A DNA stretch of 64,000 nucleotides from a bacterium (GCA_905221455.1 CAJNDF010000007.1:62001-126000), one strand, 5' to 3'; shown: positions 38,539 to 49,046, counted from the first letter of the stretch. Numbers and translations: made by a program. Notes: a model not told the origin generated them from the sequence alone.

Positions 38539-39981
38539 CTACTTGTAAAAACTAGTCTTTTCTTCCAAACTTCGACGGTAGTCTTCCTCATAGTCGTAGA
38601 GAGGTGTTGGGTAGTCACCGTCAAAGTAAGCGACACAGAGACCACCATTTGGCGCATCTGTTTCAATCCCAATTGAATCAATCAACCCCTCAACAGAAAG
38701 ATAAGTCAGACTGTCCGCTCCAATGATTTGGCGAGTTTCTTCGACCGTATGATTAGCCGCAATCAGTTCCTGACGGGTCTGGATATCAATCCCGTAGAAG
38801 CACGGATAAGCTAGCGCTGGACTGCCAATAGCAACGTGAACCTCAGTTGCACCCGCTTCTTTCAAGAGCTGAACGATACGACGAGAGGTTGTTCCACGTA
38901 CAATAGAGTCATCAATCATAACCACACGCTTGCCTTTGACAACACCAGAAACCGCAGACAGTTTCATCCGCACCCCTTGCTCCCGCAATTCTTGAGTCGG
39001 TTGAATAAAGGTACGTTGGGTGTATTGGTTCTTGATGAGGCCCATTTCATTTGGTAGCCCGGACTCTTCCGCAAAGCCCATAGCCGCGCTGAGCGAAGAA
39101 TTTGGCACACCGACCACGATATCTGCCTCATACTTAAATTCACGCGCCAATTGGGCACCCATACGTTTACGTGCCGTATGGACATTGACACCATGAATGT
39201 TAGAATCAGGGCGAGCAAAATAGATATACTCCATAGAACAGATTGCTAACTGAGTATCATCTGTATAGCTATCATACTGGATTCCCTTGTCATCAATGAT
39301 CACAATCTCACCTGGCTTCAAATCTCGAATCCACTCGGCCCCGATAACCTCAAAAGCACAAGTTTCAGATGAAACCACCACTGCTCCGTTGGCCATTTTC
39401 CCGATAGAAAGCGGACGGAAGCCATTAGGGTCAAGAGCCGCAATCAACTTGTCCTCAAACAACAAGATATAAGCAAAGCCACCTTTGACAAGACTGAGTG
39501 CTTCCTTTATTTTGCCCATCAGGCTAGGATTGTGACTGCGACGAATGAGGTGAGCCAAGATTTCCGAGTCCGAAGTCGCGCTGAAAATCGCTCCTCTTTC
39601 TTCCAACTCCTTCTTGAGAGAGGCCGCATTGGTCAAGTTTCCATTATGAGCCAAGCCAAACTGCATATCGTGAAAACGGAAGAGGAAGGGCTGGATGTTA
39701 TCTACAGAAGCTTCGCCAGCAGTCGCATAACGCACGTGACCAATCGCACCAGTTCCAGTTAATTTATCCAAATTAGCAGGATTTCTGAACACTTCTGATA
39801 AAAGGCCCATGTCACGATGGCGCTTCAGTTGTCCTTGATCATTAGAGAGGATTCCTGCCCCCTCCTGACCACGGTGCTGAAGACTGTGGAGACCAAAATA
39901 AGTCAATTTAGCAGCATCTGGATGCCCCCAGATACCGAAAACACCACATTCTTCATTAAGAGATTTTACTTCGTATGTCAT
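38539..39981 (-). CDS. purF: Amidophosphoribosyltransferase
   Basis: 480 aa. An 11-residue propeptide precedes the catalytic Cys of CGVFGIWGHPDAAKL. The glutaminase domain continues with LHSLQHRGQEGAG and GLAHNGNLTNA. The PRPP motif VVMIDDSIVRGTTSRRI lies near residue 357. It makes phosphoribosylamine, the first committed step of purine synthesis. It sits between purL and purM. Confidence 0.97.
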   Translation of the reverse strand: MTYEVKSLNEECGVFGIWGHPDAAKLTYFGLHSLQHRGQEGAGILSNDQGQLKRHRDMGLLSEVFRNPANLDKLTGTGAIGHVRYATAGEASVDNIQPFLFRFHDMQFGLAHNGNLTNAASLKKELEERGAIFSATSDSEILAHLIRRSHNPSLMGKIKEALSLVKGGFAYILLFEDKLIAALDPNGFRPLSIGKMANGAVVVSSETCAFEVIGAEWIRDLKPGEIVIIDDKGIQYDSYTDDTQLAICSMEYIYFARPDSNIHGVNVHTARKRMGAQLAREFKYEADIVVGVPNSSLSAAMGFAEESGLPNEMGLIKNQYTQRTFIQPTQELREQGVRMKLSAVSGVVKGKRVVMIDDSIVRGTTSRRIVQLLKEAGATEVHVAIGSPALAYPCFYGIDIQTRQELIAANHTVEETRQIIGADSLTYLSVEGLIDSIGIETDAPNGGLCVAYFDGDYPTPLYDYEEDYRRSLEEKTSFYK

Positions 39982-39993
39982 TTTTTATACCTT

Positions 39994-42900
39994 TTATTTC
40001 CCTGTGAAATAACGCACCGCTGACGCGAATAGGTGCTGGTCTTTATTGCCTGGGATATTTTGGAAAAGACCGTCCTCATAGCGTTCTGAGTGGCCCATCT
40101 TACCGATGATTTGACCATTCTTGCTGGTAATTCCTTCGATGGCATGGACAGAACCATTCGGATTGTACTTAGAATCCATACTTGGTTTTCCATCAAAGTC
40201 AACATATTGGCTGAAGATTTGACCATTGTCACGGAGCTCTGCAAATTCTTCAGCTGTCACGACAAACTTCCCTTCACCGTGCGAAACAGGAATGGCATGA
40301 ATCTCACCAACTTCCACTCCAGCCAACCATGGTGAGTTAGTATTGGCAATGCGAGTTTCCACCATCTTGGCCACGTGTTGGTTGGCATCATTGTAGAAGA
40401 GGGTTGGACTAGTACTGCTGGCATCTTCGAAGTTCCCGTATGGAAGAAGACCTGATTTGACCAAGGCCTGGAATCCATTACAGATACCAATAATCAAGCC
40501 ACCACGAGCGATAAAGCTATCAATAGCAGCACGCACTTTTTCATTGAGCAGGATGTTGACGATAAACTTAGCTGAACCATCTGGTTCATCCGCAGCCGAG
40601 AATCCACCTGCAAAGAAGAGAATGTTAGCCTTACCGATGTTGTCAACCATAGTTTCAACTGACTTGACAATAGCCTCTTCATTCAAGGTCACAAATGGCA
40701 CTAAGTTGACCTCTGCACCTTCTTTTTCGAAAGCCTTAGCTGAGTCATATTCCGAGTTAGTTCCTGGGAAGACTGGGATATAAACCACAGGTTTTTCAAC
40801 CTTTTCTTTGGCTTTTATCACAACATCTGATGCCACAGCTGGTACTTCAGCAAGTTCTTTGGCTTGGGTAAATTCTGTTGGGTAAACTTCTTCCAATTTG
40901 CCTTGGAAGGCACTGTCAAGTTTCTGTCCATCTAGCTTCACGCCGTTGACAAGGAGTGTAAAGTCTGCACTTGTTTGTCCAATCTTCTCCACTCCAGCAA
41001 TTTCTTCAGGAGAGGTAAAGACAAATCCGCCTAATTGAGCTGTCAAAGCCGTCTCAAGTTCAGGTAAGATTACCTCAGCACCGATATGATTTCCAAAGGT
41101 AGCAAGAGCCAAACTTTCAAGCACACCGCCGTATTTAACAGCTGAAGCTGCTGTTACTTTGTGAGCCTTTTGAAGGGCTTCAAACTGAGCAAAATTAGAC
41201 TTAATCAAGTCAAAATCAATTTCTGCAGAGAGGGCTTGACCTGGGATGTAGTAGATATTTTCACCAGCAGTTTTGAACTCTGGAGAGAGGACCTTACGGC
41301 TATCTGCCGTCGTCACCCCAAAGGCTACCAAGGTTGGTGGCACTGTCAATTCTTCAAAAGTACCAGACATAGAGTCCTTACCACCGATAGATGGCAAACC
41401 AAGTTGGATTTGTGCTTCGATTGAACCTAGAAGAGCTGCTACTGGCTGACCAAAACGTTCTGCTTGTTTATCCATGCGCTCGAAGTATTCTTGATAAGAG
41501 AAACGAGCCTTAGACCAGTTTGCACCCGCAGCCACCAAACGAGCGGTCGCTTCGATGACCGCATAAGCAGCACCGTGGTATGGAGACCATTCTGCTAGAT
41601 AAGGGTTAAAACCTTGAGCCATAACAGACGCAGTATGAGTTACACCATGCTGAACTGGCAATTTCTGCACAGAAGCCTCAGTTGGTGTGAGTTGGTAACG
41701 ACCGCCAAGCGGATGATTGACTGTTGAACGACCGACCGAACAGTCAAAGATGGTTTGCAAGCCTTTTTGACTCGCATGGTTCAAATCAGACAGAACCGCA
41801 AGAGTATCAGCTTCAAGTGCTTCAGTGCTTGTTATGCGTTCTTCTGGGAGTTTGACATCCTTGTCCACAACCTTAGCATCGACGACCACGCGCACACCGT
41901 TTGTATCAAGGAAACGACGCTCTAAGTCGACAATAATTTCACCATTCCAGTGCATAACCAGATTTGGTTTTTCAGTGACTGTCGCAACCACAACAGCGTC
42001 AATATTCTCTTTGTTACATTCTTCAACAAAGGCATCTACGTCTTCAAGACGCACCACAACCGCCATCCGTTCTTGTGATTCAGAGATGGCAATTTCGGTA
42101 CCATTCAAGCCCTGGTATTTAAGAGGCACCTTGTTAAGATCAATTTCAAGACCGTCTGCTAATTCACCGATAGCCACACAGACACCGCCTGCCCCAAAGT
42201 CATTAGATTTCTTGATAAGACGAGTGACATTGCCATTACGGAAAAGGCGTTGAATCTTGCGTTCTTCGATGGCATTCCCTTTTTGAACCTCAGCTCCAGC
42301 AGTTTCCACAGACTCAACCGTTTGAACCTTAGAAGAGCCCGTCGCACCACCGACACCATCACGTCCTGTCTTACCTCCAAGGAGAATAATCACATCACCC
42401 GCTTCCGGTTTTTCACGGACAACATTGCCCTTAGGAGCCGCACCAACAACAGCACCAAGTTCCATACGTTTAGCTACAAAGCCTGGGTGGAAGTACTCAC
42501 GAACGTAGGTTGTTGCAAGCCCAATCTGGTTACCATATGAAGAATAACCATGAGCCGCTGTTTTAGAAATAACTTGTTGTGGTAATTTCCCAGCGCGAGT
42601 TTCCGAAATCGGCGCTGTAATATCACCAGCACCTGAGATGCGCATGGCTTGGTAGACATATGAGCGACCTGACAATGGGTCACGAATGGCTCCACCGATA
42701 CAAGTAGCCGCTCCACCAAATGGCTCAATCTCAGTAGGGTGATTGTGGGTTTCATTTTTGAACATGAGGAGCCATGGCTCTTTCACACCATCAATGTCCA
42801 CTTCGATTTCGACTGAGCAAGCATTGATTTCGTCTGATACTTCCATATCATCCAAACGCCCATTAGCACGCTCATAACGACCGAAAATAGTCGCCATATC

Positions 42901-43719
42901 CATCAAGGTTTGCGGTTTTTCAGAACGCCCCAACTCCTCACGCATGGCAATATACTTGTCATAGGTCGCCTGTAATTGTTTTTGGAATTTCGATGCGGAG
43001 AAATCAATCTGCTTCAACTCAGTCTCAAACGTCGTGTGACGGCAGTGGTCAGACCAGTAAGTATCCAAAACCTTGAGTTCCGTCTCAGTTGGCACGCGCC
43101 CGATTGACTTGAAATAGTCTTGGATAAAGAGCAAATCATCCACTTCCATAGCCATCTCTTGCTCGGTCTTGTAGCGAGCAAAGTCTTCTGCCCTATAGCT
43201 TTCAAAGAAAGTCAATTTTGGAATGGTCTTGTCTGACTCAGAAAATTCCTGCTTGGCAATCCCTGTCGTGATGTCCTTGAAACGAGAATCAACTGAGTTG
43301 AGCAGATAGTTCTTGACCGCTTCCAACTCAGTCGCATCAATGTCTTTATTCACCAAGTAAAGTTGGGCTGTATTGACTGTCACATCACTCGAACTTCCCA
43401 ACAAAAGCAAGGCTTCTTGCGAAGAAGCTGCACGCTGGTCAAATTGACCTGGCAAGCTTTCAATGGCAAAGAAAGCATAGTTGGCAAGATCCGCCTGCAC
43501 AGCCGCTTCGTCCAAAACATGGTCTGTCACCTGCTCAGAGAAGATGTGTTTCTCTGCAGGCGCAAACAATTCCTCAGCCAAGTTAAAGACATCATACACT
43601 TGCACAATACGAATACTTTTCAAGCTTGAAAGTCCCAAGTTATGCTGGAGTTCTCTAACCAAACTCTCTGACTTGACCTGAAAATCAGCCTTTTTCTCAA
43701 CAAAAATACGTTTATCCAT
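39994..43719 (-). CDS. purL: FGAM synthase, single-chain
   Basis: 1241 aa from ATG 43719 (MDKRIFVEKKADFQVKSESL); a TTG one codon upstream is possible but not needed. This is the long single-chain form. The linker/synthase part has HTTFETEL, NETHNHPTEIEPFGGAATCIGGAIRDP and GGKTGRDGVGGATGSS. The C-terminal class I glutaminase (about 965-1241) has the nucleophile Cys in IGICNGFQALVKSGLLPYG. It makes FGAM from FGAR. It follows purC after 56 bp and precedes purF by 12. Confidence 0.97.
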   Translation of the reverse strand: MDKRIFVEKKADFQVKSESLVRELQHNLGLSSLKSIRIVQVYDVFNLAEELFAPAEKHIFSEQVTDHVLDEAAVQADLANYAFFAIESLPGQFDQRAASSQEALLLLGSSSDVTVNTAQLYLVNKDIDATELEAVKNYLLNSVDSRFKDITTGIAKQEFSESDKTIPKLTFFESYRAEDFARYKTEQEMAMEVDDLLFIQDYFKSIGRVPTETELKVLDTYWSDHCRHTTFETELKQIDFSASKFQKQLQATYDKYIAMREELGRSEKPQTLMDMATIFGRYERANGRLDDMEVSDEINACSVEIEVDIDGVKEPWLLMFKNETHNHPTEIEPFGGAATCIGGAIRDPLSGRSYVYQAMRISGAGDITAPISETRAGKLPQQVISKTAAHGYSSYGNQIGLATTYVREYFHPGFVAKRMELGAVVGAAPKGNVVREKPEAGDVIILLGGKTGRDGVGGATGSSKVQTVESVETAGAEVQKGNAIEERKIQRLFRNGNVTRLIKKSNDFGAGGVCVAIGELADGLEIDLNKVPLKYQGLNGTEIAISESQERMAVVVRLEDVDAFVEECNKENIDAVVVATVTEKPNLVMHWNGEIIVDLERRFLDTNGVRVVVDAKVVDKDVKLPEERITSTEALEADTLAVLSDLNHASQKGLQTIFDCSVGRSTVNHPLGGRYQLTPTEASVQKLPVQHGVTHTASVMAQGFNPYLAEWSPYHGAAYAVIEATARLVAAGANWSKARFSYQEYFERMDKQAERFGQPVAALLGSIEAQIQLGLPSIGGKDSMSGTFEELTVPPTLVAFGVTTADSRKVLSPEFKTAGENIYYIPGQALSAEIDFDLIKSNFAQFEALQKAHKVTAASAVKYGGVLESLALATFGNHIGAEVILPELETALTAQLGGFVFTSPEEIAGVEKIGQTSADFTLLVNGVKLDGQKLDSAFQGKLEEVYPTEFTQAKELAEVPAVASDVVIKAKEKVEKPVVYIPVFPGTNSEYDSAKAFEKEGAEVNLVPFVTLNEEAIVKSVETMVDNIGKANILFFAGGFSAADEPDGSAKFIVNILLNEKVRAAIDSFIARGGLIIGICNGFQALVKSGLLPYGNFEDASSTSPTLFYNDANQHVAKMVETRIANTNSPWLAGVEVGEIHAIPVSHGEGKFVVTAEEFAELRDNGQIFSQYVDFDGKPSMDSKYNPNGSVHAIEGITSKNGQIIGKMGHSERYEDGLFQNIPGNKDQHLFASAVRYFTGK

Positions 43720-43775
43720 CAATTCTTATTCCTTTATTTTAACCCTTGCAATGTCCCCAAACGACCTCTAGGTTG

Positions 43776-44483
43776 TTATTTCAACCCCTGCAACTTTTCC
43801 CAAACAATCTCGTAAACATCAGTCAATTCACCTAAGCCACGACGGAAAACATCCTTGTCCATGTGGTTGCCATCCGCATCCCACAAACGGCAGTTATCTG
43901 GTGAAAATTCGTCTGCCAAGATAATCTTGCCATCCTTGTCAAAACCGAACTCTAGCTTAAAGTCAATCAATTTAAGACCAATCTCAGCAAACCAGACTTT
44001 CAAGAGTTCATTGATACGACGAGTTTCTTCCTTCAAGTAGGCAATCTGCTGGTCATCCGCAATCTGTAGGAATTTCACATGCTCATCATTGATGAATGGA
44101 TCATCCAAATCATCATTTTTATAGTAAAATTCGACAATCGGAGTCTCCAAGGCGATTCCCTCATCAACGCCAAAACGTTTTGAAAAGGAACCAGCAGTGT
44201 AGTTGCGAAGCACGACTTCCAAAGGAATGATTTCCACCTTTTTATTGAGTTGTTCCGTGTCTGAAAGTTTCTCCACAAAGTGAGTCGCCACACCAGCCGC
44301 ATTTAATTTCTCAAAAATAAAAGATGAAATCTGATTATTCAATACTCCCTTGCCCGCAATCTGCTCCTTCTTGACACCATTGAAAGCAGTCGCCTGGTCC
44401 TTGTAAGTTGAAATAATAAGATTTTCATCCTCAGTTGTATAGATATCTTTAGCTTTTCCCGAATAGATCAATTGTTTTGACAT
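43776..44483 (-). CDS. purC: SAICAR synthetase
   Basis: 235 aa from ATG 44483 ([17 protein letters not shown]), the usual length; the longer open frame from 44654 reads through the promoter. Motifs: [14 protein letters not shown] (about residues 90-103), [31 protein letters not shown] (about 172-202). It adds aspartate to CAIR with ATP. It is the first gene of the purC-L-F-M-N-(GNAT)-H operon and has a good promoter of its own. Confidence 0.97.
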   Translation of the reverse strand: MSKQLIYSGKAKDIYTTEDENLIISTYKDQATAFNGVKKEQIAGKGVLNNQISSFIFEKLNAAGVATHFVEKLSDTEQLNKKVEIIPLEVVLRNYTAGSFSKRFGVDEGIALETPIVEFYYKNDDLDDPFINDEHVKFLQIADDQQIAYLKEETRRINELLKVWFAEIGLKLIDFKLEFGFDKDGKIILADEFSPDNCRLWDADGNHMDKDVFRRGLGELTDVYEIVWEKLQGLK

Positions 44484-44515
44484 TTTAAAGTTCGCCTTTC
44501 GTATTACTTGAGCAC

Positions 44516-44562
44516 ATTCTACCACAAAAATCCTAAAATTACAAGAATTTAAACGAATAAAT
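44516..44562 (-). promoter_or_regulatory. purC operon promoter with a PurBox-like element
   Basis: On the minus strand TTGTAA (44539-44544), a 17-bp spacer and TAGAAT (44516-44521). On the plus strand 44548-44562 reads TTTAAACGAATAAAT, a partial match to the streptococcal/lactococcal PurBox AWWWCCGAACWWT (CGAA core kept). The promoter is well supported, the box less so. Confidence 0.6.
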
Positions 44563-44653
44563 AGTGCAGTCAGCTCAAAAATCATAAAGAAAAAAACTGC
44601 AAGAAGTATCTTTCTCACAGCTTTAAAATCATTTAACTCTAAAAACACGAACA

Positions 44654-46003
44654 TTACTCTTTGTTCAAAAATTGATCCAAATAATAACGTAGATAACTTT
44701 TCTTGCTTGTAATCATCTGCAGGCGACCTTCCACCCCGTACCGAAGTTTTTCAGCCTGCTCAGCAGTCAGATCGGTCTCCGCCTCGATTTTAAAGAAATT
44801 CCCTTTCTCAGTCTTAGTAGCTGTCGCATCAATACTTGTAATAGTAGAATCTAGGAAAATTTGATTCTTGGCATCATGAGTCGTCGTATAGCGAACAGAA
44901 TCACCGACCTTGATCCTTGCTACATCCTTTGAACTTAGATAAGCTGTAAGTTTGGCTTTCCCTTCTTTTTCCAAGGACGGATAGAGTTGGGCTAGTAGGG
45001 CACCTTCTGCTACCATGGTAGAATCACTGGTCTCAGTATTAAGATGAAGCACCCCATCCTCACTTGCCATAATTTTCCCCTTGTCTAAAAGATTTCCCTG
45101 TACCTTCTTACCTGATTCTGCCTCTAAGATCTTTTGGTCTAAAAGAGTCAATTCCTGACCAACCTTAGCCAAGTGTTGTGATTTAAGGGATTCCAATTGA
45201 CTGCTTAAGCCAGACGCATAGGCTTGCTGGGTACCTGAACCTGCATACTGAACACGGTAAGTAGCAAGACTAGATTCTAACTGAGAAAGCTGCGCTTCAA
45301 CCTGCGCCACTGCCTGAGCCTTAGCTTGCGGATTTTCCTCGCCCTGAGACTTATAGGACTGGTAGAGAGAGTAGGCTAGATTCTGACTGGCCAAAGAAGC
45401 ACCTGTTTCAATAGCTGACTTAGCTGTCTGGTAATCGCGAATTTTAGCCTCTGTTTGGCTGATGAGGTTCCCGATTTCAGCTTGGGTTTGACTAGCTGCT
45501 GCATTCTGGGACGCGATAGTCTCGTTTTGTTGCGATGTACTAGCCCTAAGACTGCCTGCTTGACTGATGTAGTCGCGAAAGGTGGCTTGGTAGCCAAACT
45601 TATCCTCCTCTGGAAAGTAATCCGTCCCTTCTTGCAGGCTCTTTTGCAAATACTCCAATTGCTTTTTTTGATCCTTGAGCATGTCCAGCTGACTGGCATA
45701 AGACTCCGCTTGAACACCTTCTGCCCCTTCCTGATATTGAAGCAGAAGTTCCCCCTTCTTAACCAGCTTATTTTCTTCCAAATGATTGACAAGAATGCGA
45801 TTGTTGCTAGTTGACTGGATATTTGCAAGGATACGACTAGGCTCAACAGTAGCTCTAGTTGACAAACTCATCTCCTTCTCTGCCAAAGTTGCAAAGCCAA
45901 GCAAAAACACAAGCAGAAGGGACATGGGTACAATCACCCGACTGGAAAAATTATGGTAACGACGATTATAAAACTCCGCACTTTCTAAAAATTCTGGTTT
46001 CAT
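44654..46003 (-). CDS. comB: Competence peptide exporter accessory protein ComB
   Basis: 449 aa. One membrane helix near residues 20-42 ([19 protein letters not shown]), a long coiled-coil periplasmic-type region rich in Gln/Ala (about 95-300), and a C-terminal beta-rich adaptor part ([18 protein letters not shown]). It belongs to the HlyD/membrane-fusion family and pairs with the ComA peptidase-ABC exporter to secrete competence-stimulating and other double-glycine peptides. It starts 12 nt after comA; RBS GGAGAGG. Confidence 0.95.
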   Translation of the reverse strand: MKPEFLESAEFYNRRYHNFSSRVIVPMSLLLVFLLGFATLAEKEMSLSTRATVEPSRILANIQSTSNNRILVNHLEENKLVKKGELLLQYQEGAEGVQAESYASQLDMLKDQKKQLEYLQKSLQEGTDYFPEEDKFGYQATFRDYISQAGSLRASTSQQNETIASQNAAASQTQAEIGNLISQTEAKIRDYQTAKSAIETGASLASQNLAYSLYQSYKSQGEENPQAKAQAVAQVEAQLSQLESSLATYRVQYAGSGTQQAYASGLSSQLESLKSQHLAKVGQELTLLDQKILEAESGKKVQGNLLDKGKIMASEDGVLHLNTETSDSTMVAEGALLAQLYPSLEKEGKAKLTAYLSSKDVARIKVGDSVRYTTTHDAKNQIFLDSTITSIDATATKTEKGNFFKIEAETDLTAEQAEKLRYGVEGRLQMITSKKSYLRYYLDQFLNKE

Positions 46004-46015
46004 CCTCTCCTCTTT

Positions 46016-48169
46016 CTAGCTATTCACCAAATGGGCGTAAAAGCCACCCTGTGCAAGCAAATCAGCATGCTTTCCTTCTTCAACAATCTTTCCTTGATCC
46101 AAGATAACAACCTTCTCTGTCCGCTCAGCAATGGTCAAGCGGTGAGCAATGAAAATCAAGGTTTTATCTAAAGCCATGAGATTATCGACAATTCGCTTCT
46201 CTGTCAAAATATCCAAACTGCTGGTCGCCTCATCCAAAATCAAGACAGGCGCATCTGTCAAGAGAGCACGCGCCAGAGCGATTCTCTGACGCTGGCCACC
46301 TGAAATCCCTGCCCCATCCGAAGTCAATTCTGTCTGGTAATTCAGTGGCATACGCTCGATATCCTCCCGAATCTCTGCCAACTCGACCGCCCGTAAAATA
46401 TCTTCCTGAGTCGTCCCCTCCTTGGCTCCAAGGAGAAGATTCTCCAAAATCGTCCCGTTAAAGACATAGGGCTGTTGAGGCAGATAGTTAATGTACTGGC
46501 GCAAGGCCTTTTTGTCAATCTGATTAAGATTGACACCACCCAGACTAATCTCTCCCTGACTTGGATCGTAAAAATTAACCATCATCTTGGCCAAGGTCGT
46601 CTTACCTGATCCTGAAATCCCCACAAAAGCCACCTTAGAACCTTGTGGAATAGTCAAATTGATATCCGACAAGACATCTCGACCATAGCCATACTTGTAG
46701 TAAACCTGCTTGAAGGACATCTCTCCCTTCATCAAGCTCAAATCCTCAACCGTTTTCTTCTCCTCAAACTCCGAAGCTACCAGATAAACCTCATTCAGAC
46801 GGTTATTGGCAACCTGCGCTGTCTGAAGCTTGGTTTGCAGGTTGATGATATTTTCCAAAGGATTGGTAAAGTAAACCAGCAAGGTATTATAGGTAATCAA
46901 CTGCCCCAAACTCATCTTACCATCCATGACCAGAACAGCTCCCATCCAGAGAATGCCGACATTAAGTAAGAGATGAGCAACCTTTTTCAGAGCCTTTTGC
47001 TGACTCTCTGCCCGACTATAGGTAAAGGATTTTTTCAGATAATCCACAAATTCCTTGTCAATCTTTTGGTAACGCTGACTTTCACTGGTCAATGACTTGA
47101 TAGTCTCAATACCGTTGATGTCCTCGATGATAGAAGAAGACAGAACCGCATTGGCTTCCATGGTATCCCGATTCATCTTTTCAAACGGCTTCATAAAGGC
47201 AAAGATAATCACTGTATAGATAGGAAGCGCCAATAAGGTCATGAAAAAGAGATTGGTATTTTGTGAAAATAAAACAAGAGAAATAATGACGACCGTTGAC
47301 ACATCTAGGAAAATCGAAAGAATGGTCGAAGCCAGCGCGTCAATGATACTGTTAGCATCTGTAAAACGAGACACGATTTCCCCTGTTCTGCGTGTCGCAA
47401 AGAAAGACATAGGCAGGTGAAAAACATGCTTGATATAGGACAAAATCACATCAATCGACAAGCGTTGCCCCAAAACAAGTAAGAGATACTCCTGAGCGTA
47501 AGACAAGATCTGCTGAAGAATATAAACAATCACCAGCCCAATAGAAATAATCCCCAGTGTCGAACGCATCTGATCTGGCACATAGGTATCAATGATAGAC
47601 TGCAAATAATAAGAACCCACAATGTTAATCAAGGTGACCAAGAGTGTTGCCAAAACGATATTAGTAATCAAGCCACGCTGCTTCACTAATATAGGGATAA
47701 AAGAGAGAAGGCCATTCTTTTGATCCTTATGAGGCTTATAGTCTGGACTAGGTGCCATAAACAAAGTCACTCCCGTCCATTCTTCCGCAAAACGCTCACG
47801 TGGCAGTTTGGTCAATTTCACCCCAGGATCTGGGTCGGCAATATGAATGCTGTTCTTATCCTGCCCAGTCACCACATAGTAGTGGAGCAATTTTCCTTCC
47901 TTAAGCACATGGGCAACAAAAGGAAAAGTCAAATCTGGCAAGTCAAAAAGCGTCATATCCGCCTTAATTGCTCGCGTCTCAAAACCAATCTCCTCTGCCA
48001 CCTTGACCAAGCCCAAGGCCGTAGTCCCATCCATGGTCGTCTTAGCCAATTCTCGCAAGTGAGCCAAAGAATAGTAGCTACCATAGTAGCCAAAAACCAT
48101 GGCTAATGAAGCTACACCGCAGTCCATCTGATCCACCTGCGGACGATAATGACGTTTCCCAAATTTCAT
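46016..48169 (-). CDS. comA: Peptidase-containing ABC exporter ComA
   Basis: 717 aa from ATG 48169 (MKFGKRHYRPQVDQMDCGV); an ATG at 48175 abuts the GGAG and is less likely. The N-terminal C39 peptidase has catalytic Cys 17 (DQMDCGVASLAMV) and His near 96 (HYYVV), and cuts after the double glycine. Six membrane helices span about 160-440. The ABC domain shows Walker A GISGSGKTT (about 508-516), signature ISGGQRQRI and Walker B VLILDEATSS. It processes and exports CSP and bacteriocin-type peptides. Several double-glycine peptide genes lie upstream here. Confidence 0.97.
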   Translation of the reverse strand: MKFGKRHYRPQVDQMDCGVASLAMVFGYYGSYYSLAHLRELAKTTMDGTTALGLVKVAEEIGFETRAIKADMTLFDLPDLTFPFVAHVLKEGKLLHYYVVTGQDKNSIHIADPDPGVKLTKLPRERFAEEWTGVTLFMAPSPDYKPHKDQKNGLLSFIPILVKQRGLITNIVLATLLVTLINIVGSYYLQSIIDTYVPDQMRSTLGIISIGLVIVYILQQILSYAQEYLLLVLGQRLSIDVILSYIKHVFHLPMSFFATRRTGEIVSRFTDANSIIDALASTILSIFLDVSTVVIISLVLFSQNTNLFFMTLLALPIYTVIIFAFMKPFEKMNRDTMEANAVLSSSIIEDINGIETIKSLTSESQRYQKIDKEFVDYLKKSFTYSRAESQQKALKKVAHLLLNVGILWMGAVLVMDGKMSLGQLITYNTLLVYFTNPLENIINLQTKLQTAQVANNRLNEVYLVASEFEEKKTVEDLSLMKGEMSFKQVYYKYGYGRDVLSDINLTIPQGSKVAFVGISGSGKTTLAKMMVNFYDPSQGEISLGGVNLNQIDKKALRQYINYLPQQPYVFNGTILENLLLGAKEGTTQEDILRAVELAEIREDIERMPLNYQTELTSDGAGISGGQRQRIALARALLTDAPVLILDEATSSLDILTEKRIVDNLMALDKTLIFIAHRLTIAERTEKVVILDQGKIVEEGKHADLLAQGGFYAHLVNS

Positions 48170-48207
48170 ATTCATCTCCTTTTTCCTAAACTCATCTGAT
48201 AATACCT

Positions 48208-48275
48208 ATCTTACCCCAATCCCCAAACAAAAACTGGACTTCTTCCCCAAATGTGCCTATCTACCTCCCAACTGC
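48208..48275 (-). promoter_or_regulatory. comAB promoter with ComE-type direct repeats
   Basis: On the minus strand GCAGTTGGG (48267-48275), 12 bp, ACATTTGGG (48246-48254): the pneumococcal ComE box has two 9-bp repeats (aCAnTTcaG type) with a 12-bp gap. A -10-like TAAGAT lies at 48208-48213. comAB should therefore be induced with the early competence genes. comCDE are not in this window. Confidence 0.8.
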
Positions 48276-48319
48276 ACTTTTTGGATAAAAAATAGGCAGA
48301 ACAAACGTCATGCCTAAAA
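48270..48319 (-). repeat. comA upstream repeat, copy A
   Basis: About 45 bp (aactgcactttttgg ... taggcagaacaa) that recurs with few changes at 48601-48650. It includes one half of the ComE box. The 62-aa gene lies between the copies. Confidence 0.75.
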
Positions 48320-48326
48320 TATATAT

Positions 48327-48515
48327 TTATTTCTTTTTCTTCCTAATTCTTTTGTCAATCATATATAAAACGATAATCGAAAACAGCGGCGGAACAATAT
48401 AACTCTTTTCACTCATTGTCAGCTGAAATCCCAGAATCGCTAGTATCTTAAAGATGAAAATATTCATTACAAATAGAAAAACAAATACTAAAAAATATTT
48501 TAAAACCTTCTTCAT
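48327..48515 (-). CDS. Small two-helix membrane protein, candidate bacteriocin immunity
   Basis: 62 aa: two hydrophobic helices (about residues 5-27 and 41-55) and a basic tail (DKRIRKKKK). No leader or double glycine. Size, topology and position in a bacteriocin-like peptide cluster suit an immunity protein, but I do not recognise the family. It lies between two copies of the comA promoter region and is transcribed toward comA. Confidence 0.6.
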   Translation of the reverse strand: MKKVLKYFLVFVFLFVMNIFIFKILAILGFQLTMSEKSYIVPPLFSIIVLYMIDKRIRKKKK

Positions 48516-48558
48516 TCCTTTTCTTCAACTCTCCTAATTTCTATACCTATTTTATCAA

Positions 48559-48650
48559 ATTTTATCAAAAAATACATGTAAAACCCCAAATAAACACCTC
48601 AACTGCACTTTTTGGCAAAAAATAGGCAGAACAAGCGTCCTACCTACTAA
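48559..48650 (-). promoter_or_regulatory. Second, altered copy of the comA promoter region
   Basis: 48601-48650 repeats 48270-48319. On the minus strand it leads into GCAGTTGAG (a good ComE half-site), but the next TATTTGGGG follows after about 5 bp instead of 12, so the box is damaged or different. A -10 TAAAAT lies at 48559-48564, upstream of the 62-aa gene. Confidence 0.6.
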
Positions 48651-48890
48651 AAATATGCTATTGAAAGGAAATTGATTTTTTACTGACACCCTAGGCAAGT
48701 TTGGAACAAATAAATCATTGATAGTAACATTTACGACAGTCTATTTATTACTTCAATTTCTAATGTCCCTGCTATTTCTAAGCCACCTATGGTATGATCT
48801 ATTCCTAGTCAGAATAGATAACACCGTTCTAAATTACGATTCATAGTTTTTCTTACATTCTTTAATAAAATATGTATCAAATTGTTAAAA
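48651..48890. other. Gene-poor spacer, possible peptide-gene remnant
   Basis: No complete ORF with an RBS. One minus-strand frame reads HTIGGLEIAGTLEIEVINRL before a stop, with no start codon, and may be the tail of a lost peptide gene. A short inverted repeat CTATTC ctagtca GAATAG lies near 48800. Confidence 0.35.
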
Positions 48891-49046
48891 TTAACGTCTG
48901 CTTCCTAGATGACGACCGTACATATAGGCAACAACTCCTAAAACACCCCAAGCGATAGCTGTAGAAGTAGTAATAATAAGTCCACCCTCGGTACTAGCCA
49001 AATCTGCTTCTGCCATGATCTCAAATTTTTCTTCTAATTTTTTCAT
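48891..49046 (-). CDS. Double-glycine leader peptide C (bacteriocin-like)
   Basis: 51 aa. Leader MKKLEEKFEIMAEADLASTE then GG at 21-22; mature part of 29 aa starts LIITTSTAIAWGVLGVV and ends in a basic GRHLGSRR. One hydrophobic helix. Substrate type for the ComAB exporter. Last of four tandem small genes; RBS GGAGTAGGTGGG upstream. Class II bacteriocin by form, activity unproven. Confidence 0.75.
   Translation of the reverse strand: MKKLEEKFEIMAEADLASTEGGLIITTSTAIAWGVLGVVAYMYGRHLGSRR

Noticed and set aside
44484..44654. Longer purC frame beginning at 44654
   Set aside because: It reads through a consensus-like promoter and adds a hydrophobic stretch absent from SAICAR synthetases; the 235-aa form has the family length.
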